A DNA stretch of 9,351 nucleotides, from positions 1 through 9,351 of the forward strand of contig JAZOQP010000042.1 of NCBI GenBank assembly GCA_045656145.1. The letters run 5' to 3'. This document shows positions 5,298 through 9,351 of this stretch, in pieces. Both the position numbers and the translations under genes were made by a program. Origin of the DNA: SIG565 sp045656145. GTDB lineage: Bacteria > Bacillota > Clostridia > Oscillospirales > Acutalibacteraceae. Every line of letters begins with the position of its first letter. Position 1 is the first letter of the stretch. The notes under the pieces were generated by a model. That model saw only the letters and a program-made list of their open reading frames with translations, was not told where the DNA came from and did no database searches.

Positions 5298-6251
5298 CTA
5301 TATGTTCAAATCCGGAATTTGATTAAAAATATTGTTTCTATGATAATCAAGGTATTTAGCGCATTTTGTGGGAATACGATATTTTTTATTTTCACCCAAC
5401 TGCAACCGGTTTTTATTCATATTGGACAAGAATGGAGAAATTAAAATTTCACCATTATCCCTAAACGAAATAAATCCCAAATCGAATAACACATGATATG
5501 TAGGTGTAAAAACCAAACCATTAGCCACATCATATTGTTCGTCTTCATTATCACATTTACTGAAAGGTTTAATATGACAAGCTTCAAGAATTCTATCTTC
5601 GGTTACGCCAGTAATCAAACAACTTGGCATACTATCTAAAAGTTCGTGTCTATATTGTACCTGCTTTTTCCTGTAAACTCTAGGAGCAGAGGTGTCTCCG
5701 GTTGCGATTTTGATTTCAACCTCTTTTTCTATTTTCTCTTTATCGTCGATATAGAAGAAAGGCTTAATATAAATATATAGTTTATTATTTTTAACATTTT
5801 GTATTTTAACAAACGAAAGTTTGGTCACACGTGGTAAAGCAATATTACGAAAATAATCATAATTATCTGAGCTGAATCCATCTTTTTTAAAATTTAAATA
5901 ATATCTATGTTGTGAATCGTATTTTTTAGTGAAATGAAGTTCAATAATCTCATTGGGTATTGCGTTGGTTGCCGCAACATTTGAATCATAATAAGCAGCT
6001 ATATTCTCTTTGTATGGCTGTACAGGATTATAATATTCTTCCTTAGCTTCAACCAAATAAACCTGCAAATCCTTTTTCAAAAATATAAAACTTTCAATGT
6101 TTTCCAAATCAAAGAACTCATCTAAAAGAGCTTCGTCATGCCCTACATATAGACGTTTTTCGCCAACTCCACTAGTATTGAGTTTATATTGAGCTTTGCA
6201 AGCACATTCTTCAAAGTTCATTTCAAATGCATCTATTCTTTTAAATTTCAT
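5298..6251 (-). CDS. HNH restriction endonuclease (HNH_2-type C-terminal domain)
   Basis: A 317-residue protein, the probable cutting enzyme of the operon. The C-terminal part (about 207-275) has the HNH_2 pattern: SCLITGVTEDRILEACHIKP with H226, then VANGLVF with N244, then TYHVLFDLGF with H253. These are the ordered His-Asn-His residues of the beta-beta-alpha metal nuclease fold. No CxxC zinc pairs are seen. The first about 195 residues are rich in Tyr, Phe, Lys and Glu and resemble no domain I can name; they probably read the DNA target. The ATG at 6251 is chosen because AAGGAG (6260-6265) lies 8 bases upstream; that site overlaps the stop codon of the methylase before it, indicating coupled translation. 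Two methylases directly upstream make a restriction role much more likely than homing. Confidence 0.85.
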   Translation of the reverse strand: MKFKRIDAFEMNFEECACKAQYKLNTSGVGEKRLYVGHDEALLDEFFDLENIESFIFLKKDLQVYLVEAKEEYYNPVQPYKENIAAYYDSNVAATNAIPNEIIELHFTKKYDSQHRYYLNFKKDGFSSDNYDYFRNIALPRVTKLSFVKIQNVKNNKLYIYIKPFFYIDDKEKIEKEVEIKIATGDTSAPRVYRKKQVQYRHELLDSMPSCLITGVTEDRILEACHIKPFSKCDNEDEQYDVANGLVFTPTYHVLFDLGFISFRDNGEILISPFLSNMNKNRLQLGENKKYRIPTKCAKYLDYHRNNIFNQIPDLNI

Positions 6252-6264
6252 TATACGCACTCCT

Positions 6265-7416
6265 TTATAATGCACCAGTATCAAAAATTGAATTCAATAT
6301 TGCCATCATTACATCAACAACAATAGAATTCCCAGCTTGTCTAAGCATTTGCTGAGAAGAAACGACTATTTTAAACGAATCGGGAAATCCCATCAATCGC
6401 AAACATTCCCTGTCACTTAAACCTCTTAACATTTTTTGTCCATCTTCATCATATCCGATAGTTATATAATTATCTACACCTGCACGATGATGTTGAGTCA
6501 TAGTTTTTAATAGGGTTCTAGCTATCGGTAAATCAGTCTTTGTAGAGGTTTTAAAGTTCTTAGTTCCTTCTTTTAAAACATAGTCTCTAACCTTAGGGGT
6601 TAAGTTAAACTTATCATTTGCTTTTCCTTTAACTTTTCTAATTATTAGATGTCCGTTTCGGTCAAAAGTGAAGTTTGGATCCTCTTCATCGTACTTACAA
6701 TTATCTTCTAAGAAATCTTGCATTGTATATTTTAAATTTTCCATTCCTATAGGGATAGGATACTCAAAAGGTTTCGCAACGACATCTTCTCTAATTCCGA
6801 TTACAAACAAACGCCTTCGTTGCTGTGGAATTCCATAGTCTGCAGCATTTAAAACTTGAGGACCGCTAATCTTATATCCTAATATGTTTTCAAAGGTATG
6901 TTTAATTTTTTTCCAAGTGTTACCTTTATCATGTGTTATTAAACCACGAACATTTTCGTATATAAAAACTTTTGGGCGAACTTCTTGTATAATTCTAGCA
7001 TAGTCATAAAACAAAGTTCCTCGTGTATCTTCTAATCCGCCCTGAAAACCAACACTAGAAAAGGACTGACACGGACTTCCTCCAACAAGCAAGTCAACTT
7101 TATCACGGTAGGGTATTGCGTCTAAAAATCGTATATCATAATGAAAATGATCTTCGTCTATTTTATAATTGGCTAAATAACTTTGTTTGACATAATTTTG
7201 TTTTCTCGTAGATTTTTGATATAGATTATCAATATACTCTTTTTTTCGCTTTGGTTCGTCGATATTTAAAAGGTCTTTTTTTACTTTATCAACATCAATT
7301 TCAATATCTATTTCGCCATTATCACAAGCAAAAACTATTTCATAAGCTTTATTCATTCTGATTAACGCTTGTTCAATAGCACCTATTCCGCTAAATAGCG
7401 TCGCTAATTTAATCAT
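6265..7416 (-). CDS. C5-cytosine DNA methyltransferase, second of the tandem pair
   Basis: A 383-residue complete enzyme that transfers methyl from S-adenosylmethionine to C5 of cytosine. Visible motifs: I LFSGIGAIE (7-15), II around CDNGE (31-35), IV GGSPCQSFS with catalytic C116, VI YENV (153-156), VIII PQQRRR (197-202), IX LSDRECLRLMGF (333-344) and X RQAGNSIVV (359-367). The target-recognition region is about 208-330 and differs from that of the upstream methylase. Between motifs II and IV lies a charged insertion (about 35-95), making motif IV about 35 residues later than in HhaI-type enzymes. The start at 7416 has a GGGAG site and overlaps the end of the upstream gene by 8 bases, so the two are translated together. 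With the other methylase it probably protects the second strand of an asymmetric site. Confidence 0.95.
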   Translation of the reverse strand: MIKLATLFSGIGAIEQALIRMNKAYEIVFACDNGEIDIEIDVDKVKKDLLNIDEPKRKKEYIDNLYQKSTRKQNYVKQSYLANYKIDEDHFHYDIRFLDAIPYRDKVDLLVGGSPCQSFSSVGFQGGLEDTRGTLFYDYARIIQEVRPKVFIYENVRGLITHDKGNTWKKIKHTFENILGYKISGPQVLNAADYGIPQQRRRLFVIGIREDVVAKPFEYPIPIGMENLKYTMQDFLEDNCKYDEEDPNFTFDRNGHLIIRKVKGKANDKFNLTPKVRDYVLKEGTKNFKTSTKTDLPIARTLLKTMTQHHRAGVDNYITIGYDEDGQKMLRGLSDRECLRLMGFPDSFKIVVSSQQMLRQAGNSIVVDVMMAILNSIFDTGAL

Positions 7417-8527
7417 GTTTCTCCCAAACTCCTGTTTTTTCTATAGATCTAACAAGTTCCATCAAAACATTTACAACTATTGAATTTCCGGATTGCCTAT
7501 ACATATTTGTATCGTTCATAACAATTTTAAAATCATCTTTAAATCCCATTAGACGTAAACATTCTCGTGGTGTTATTTGTCTAATGACACCTTCTTGCCC
7601 CTTCCATTCAGAGATATATGCACGTTGCATTATCTTCTGATTTTGCTCAACCTTGCATAAGGGCACAAAAATAAAATCGCCATTCCAATTAAATTGCTGA
7701 TTTGCTTTTTGCGTTCTCATAATTGGTTCACTTACTTGAGCTCTGCTGGGATGGGTTGTTACAAACTCAAAGCCTTTTTGGCCAAGGTAATATTTGCTAT
7801 CAACATTTTCATCTAAAAAATCAAATATTGTTTTTGTTAACTTTTTCTTTTTCGGGAATTCGAAAGATTCAATTTCCAAATCGTTTCTAAATCCTACAAT
7901 AAATAATCTTTCTCGGTTTTGAGGGATTCCGTAATCTTTTGCATTTAAAATAGGATTCTCTTTTCCATCTTCTTTTTGTTGAATATATATGTTGTAATTT
8001 AGTTTCTCGAAGATGGACTTTACTATTTCCCATGTCTTTCCATTATCATGGGTTAACATCCCTTTTACATTCTCATATATAAAAGTTTTGGGTTGGGATT
8101 CTTCAATAATTCTTGCGAATTCATAAAACAAAGTTCCTCGAATATCTTTTAGTCCATATCTTTTTCCATTTACCGAAAATGATTGACAGGGGCTTCCGCC
8201 TACAAATAAATCTATTTGATTTTTATATTTTTTTGCATTAAGGAACCTTATGTCTTCATACCATTGTTCTTCACTAATATCATAATTTGCGAAGTAGCTT
8301 TCTTTCATAAGGTTTGGCTTGCCGGTATCTAAATAAAGTTTTTTGATATAGTTTTGTGCTTCTATATCAGACATTTTTTTAATTTCTTTTTCGATGATTT
8401 GTCTATTTTTATCGATTATGCGTTCTCCGTTGTCGCAGGCGAAAACGATATTGTGTTCCTTTTTTAACTGCTTTAATGCATATTCGATAGCACCTATTCC
8501 ACTAAATGCGGTAGCAATACGTATCAT
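7409..8527 (-). CDS. C5-cytosine DNA methyltransferase, first of the tandem pair
   Basis: A 372-residue complete C5-cytosine methyltransferase. Motifs: I AFSGIGAIE (7-15), II CDNGE (31-35), IV GGSPCQSFS with catalytic C114, VI YENV (151-154), VIII PQNRER (202-207), IX ITPRECLRLMGF (318-329), X RQSGNSIVV (344-352). The target-recognition region is about 212-317 and has little visible similarity to that of the second methylase, while the catalytic cores and the extra segment before motif IV (ANYDISEEQWYEDIRFLNA) are clearly alike. The ATG at 8527 is chosen because it starts directly at the conserved MIRIATAFSG; AGGAG (8538-8542) lies 10 bases upstream. A TTG at 8566 would add 13 unneeded residues. 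It follows the regulator gene by 70 bases and heads the methylase-nuclease part of the operon, so the host is protected before the nuclease is made. Confidence 0.95.
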   Translation of the reverse strand: MIRIATAFSGIGAIEYALKQLKKEHNIVFACDNGERIIDKNRQIIEKEIKKMSDIEAQNYIKKLYLDTGKPNLMKESYFANYDISEEQWYEDIRFLNAKKYKNQIDLFVGGSPCQSFSVNGKRYGLKDIRGTLFYEFARIIEESQPKTFIYENVKGMLTHDNGKTWEIVKSIFEKLNYNIYIQQKEDGKENPILNAKDYGIPQNRERLFIVGFRNDLEIESFEFPKKKKLTKTIFDFLDENVDSKYYLGQKGFEFVTTHPSRAQVSEPIMRTQKANQQFNWNGDFIFVPLCKVEQNQKIMQRAYISEWKGQEGVIRQITPRECLRLMGFKDDFKIVMNDTNMYRQSGNSIVVNVLMELVRSIEKTGVWEKHD

Positions 8528-8597
8528 TTCATTTGTTCTCCTATAAATTTTTCCTAACACAATCAATTTAACTCAATATTAGTAGAATAAGCACCCA

Positions 8598-8807
8598 CTA
8601 CTTATTTGGTACTATCTCAACAATATCATCCATAGTACAATCAAGTGCTGAGCATATCTTTACAAGAACATCGCTGGAGACAACGGCGCCGTCTTTGCCC
8701 ATTTTGGTAATGGTGGCGATGCTGATGCCGGCTTTTTCTGCGAGTTCTTTTTTCTTCATGTCGCGGTCGATTAAGAGTTTAAATAACTTCTTATAACTTG
8801 CAGCCAT
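8598..8807 (-). CDS. Xre/Cro-type helix-turn-helix regulator (HTH_26-like)
   Basis: A 69-residue DNA-binding protein that is essentially one Cro/C1 five-helix domain: KKELAEKAGISIATITKMGK (about 19-38) holds the scaffold and recognition helices, and SSDVLVKICSALDCTMDDIVEI (about 44-65) the last helices. No dimerisation or ligand domain follows. The start at 8807 has GAGGTG just upstream; a TTG at 8819 overlaps that site and is not preferred. It is the first gene before the methylases on the same strand, so it could be the controller of the restriction-modification operon, like C proteins. Its sequence looks more like the general HTH_26 family than a classical C protein. The gene has visibly higher GC content than the AT-rich methylase and nuclease genes, hinting at a different origin. 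Confidence 0.85.
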   Translation of the reverse strand: MAASYKKLFKLLIDRDMKKKELAEKAGISIATITKMGKDGAVVSSDVLVKICSALDCTMDDIVEIVPNK

Positions 8808-8853
8808 AATACACCTCAAAGAAATTTATTTTTGCATATTATCATTAACTTGT

Positions 8854-8882
8854 ATTATAGCACATTTAATTTCAATGCTCAA
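8854..8882 (-). promoter_or_regulatory. Sigma-A promoter for the regulator and restriction-modification operon
   Basis: On the minus strand TTGAGC (-35, 8877-8882) and a perfect TATAAT (-10, 8854-8859) are 17 bases apart, with TGC directly before the -10 (extended -10). The expected start is near 8847, about 40 bases before the ATG at 8807. No equally good promoter is visible in the 70 bases between the regulator and the first methylase, so the whole operon probably depends on this one. Confidence 0.75.
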
Positions 8883-8992
8883 CAGTTTTCAGCAAAAATC
8901 TTGCGTTTGCAGTATTTTTTTGTTTATATTTCTAATTCGGCGTTTTAATTTACAAATGAACAAACCTATTAGTGCCTATGTAAATAAACGAA
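8883..8992. other. AT-rich intergenic stretch without a recognisable gene
   Basis: Between the regulator's promoter and the terminator hairpin I see only AT-rich DNA with a T7 run near 8914-8921. No open frame with a ribosome binding site, no RNA fold of note and no repeats were found on either strand. Confidence 0.5.
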
Positions 8993-9011
8993 CCGATGGG
9001 TGACCCATCGG
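8993..9011 (-). terminator. Perfect 19-bp palindrome, probable terminator of the EF-hand gene
   Basis: CCGATGGG (8993-9000) and CCCATCGG (9004-9011) are perfect inverted copies around TGA. In the minus direction the hairpin follows the stop codon at 9025 by 13 bases and is followed by an interrupted T-run (TTCGTTTATTT). It therefore fits a terminator, though the T-run is weak and a protein-binding palindrome is possible. Confidence 0.6.
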
Positions 9012-9024
9012 CTATATGATAAAT

Positions 9025-9249
9025 TTACAACTCATAATCATCGGGATTTAAGCCAGCGTTTTCTAGAGCTTCGCGGCGTTCAAGGTAACCCATATCAGAT
9101 AATTCTTGTGGGTCTAAACCTGCAGATAAAAGTTCATCATTTTTAACTGAATCCATCATCTGCATAAATGCGCTAAATTCTGCGACCTTTTCAAAAGAAT
9201 CTAACTTTCCATCGTTATTAAAATCAAACAAATCACCAAATATACCCAT
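9025..9249 (-). CDS. Small EF-hand-like calcium-binding protein
   Basis: A 74-residue acidic protein. Residues 9-20 (DFNNDGKLDSFE) match the 12-residue EF-hand loop: ligand positions 1, 3, 5, 9 and 12 are D9, N11, D13, D17 and E20, with the invariant Gly14 at position 6 and Leu16 at position 8. A hydrophobic, Met-rich helix follows (about 21-35), then GLDPQELSDMGYLERREALE and a GLNPDDYEL end that is not a second full loop. There is no signal peptide or membrane segment, so it is probably cytosolic. The function is unknown. The ATG at 9249 has an AAGGAG site 8 bases upstream. It lies 26 bases after the end of the upstream reading frame, so the two may be co-transcribed. Confidence 0.8.
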   Translation of the reverse strand: MGIFGDLFDFNNDGKLDSFEKVAEFSAFMQMMDSVKNDELLSAGLDPQELSDMGYLERREALENAGLNPDDYEL

Positions 9250-9275
9250 AACAAAATCTCCTTATTTTAACATTA

Positions 9276-9351
9276 TTAAATCCAACTTTTATAAGCTTTT
9301 TCGCACATTTCTTCTATATATTCACGCTTAATAAGAGTTTCGAGCCACTCT
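9276..9351 (-). CDS. C-terminal end of an unidentified protein (starts outside the window)
   Basis: An open minus-strand frame enters at the window edge and reads EWLETLIKREYIEEMCEKAY then KSWI before a TAA at 9276-9278. The mix of charged and aromatic residues looks like real coding sequence, and the stop lies just before the ribosome binding site of the EF-hand gene, as in an operon. With only 24 residues the family cannot be recognised, and chance openness of a short frame is possible. Confidence 0.5.
   Translation of the reverse strand, partial: EWLETLIKREYIEEMCEKAYKSWI

Noticed and set aside
5298..6251. HNH protein as a homing endonuclease or phage-packaging HNH
   Set aside because: No intron, intein, terminase or portal genes are near; two methylases are translationally coupled upstream, which fits restriction.
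8528..8597. Separate promoter or C-box between the regulator and the first methylase
   Set aside because: TTGAGT- and TTGATT-like hexamers occur but none has a convincing -10 partner at proper spacing, and no symmetric repeat pair was found.

Overview
The window looks like a chromosomal segment of a low-GC Firmicute, probably a clostridial (Oscillospirales/Lachnospirales-like) gut bacterium. The reasons are AT-rich DNA, strong GGAGG-type ribosome binding sites, sigma-A promoters with extended -10 boxes, the rplM-rpsI pair, and several small zinc-ribbon proteins of a clostridial type. This assignment is an inference; no 16S rRNA is present. I saw no tRNA, rRNA, CRISPR array or insertion sequence.

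Layout. (1) 1-590: the start of rpsI and all of rplM on the minus strand, with a near-consensus promoter. Upstream of the promoter is an unusual array of five 10-bp repeats (621-670). (2) 692-2734: minus-strand genes. These are a DUF4282-like membrane protein with a C-terminal zinc ribbon, a broken lipoprotein gene, a TMEM164/YwaF-type membrane protein and a small zinc-ribbon protein. (3) 2670-5085: plus-strand genes. These are a second TMEM164/YwaF-like protein behind a promoter covered by a long inverted repeat, then a cytosolic GH63-type glycosidase ending in a strong terminator. (4) 5119-8859: a minus-strand restriction-modification operon. In transcription order it holds a small Xre-type regulator, two different C5-cytosine DNA methyltransferases, an HNH endonuclease, and a 55-residue fragment of a third C5 methyltransferase. 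(5) 8993-9351: a small EF-hand protein and the last codons of another minus-strand gene.

How the genes work together. The restriction-modification operon is the clear accessory module. Two tandem cytosine methyltransferases with different target-recognition regions plus one nuclease is the arrangement known for enzymes that read an asymmetric site and need one methylase per strand (HgaI is the classic precedent). The methylase fragment behind the nuclease looks like debris of another methylase and suggests turnover at this locus. The two TMEM164-like proteins lie on either side of a shared divergent control region and keep His, Cys and His residues at nearly the same positions, so they are probably diverged relatives with a lipid-related membrane role. 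That role is inferred from the eukaryotic family member.
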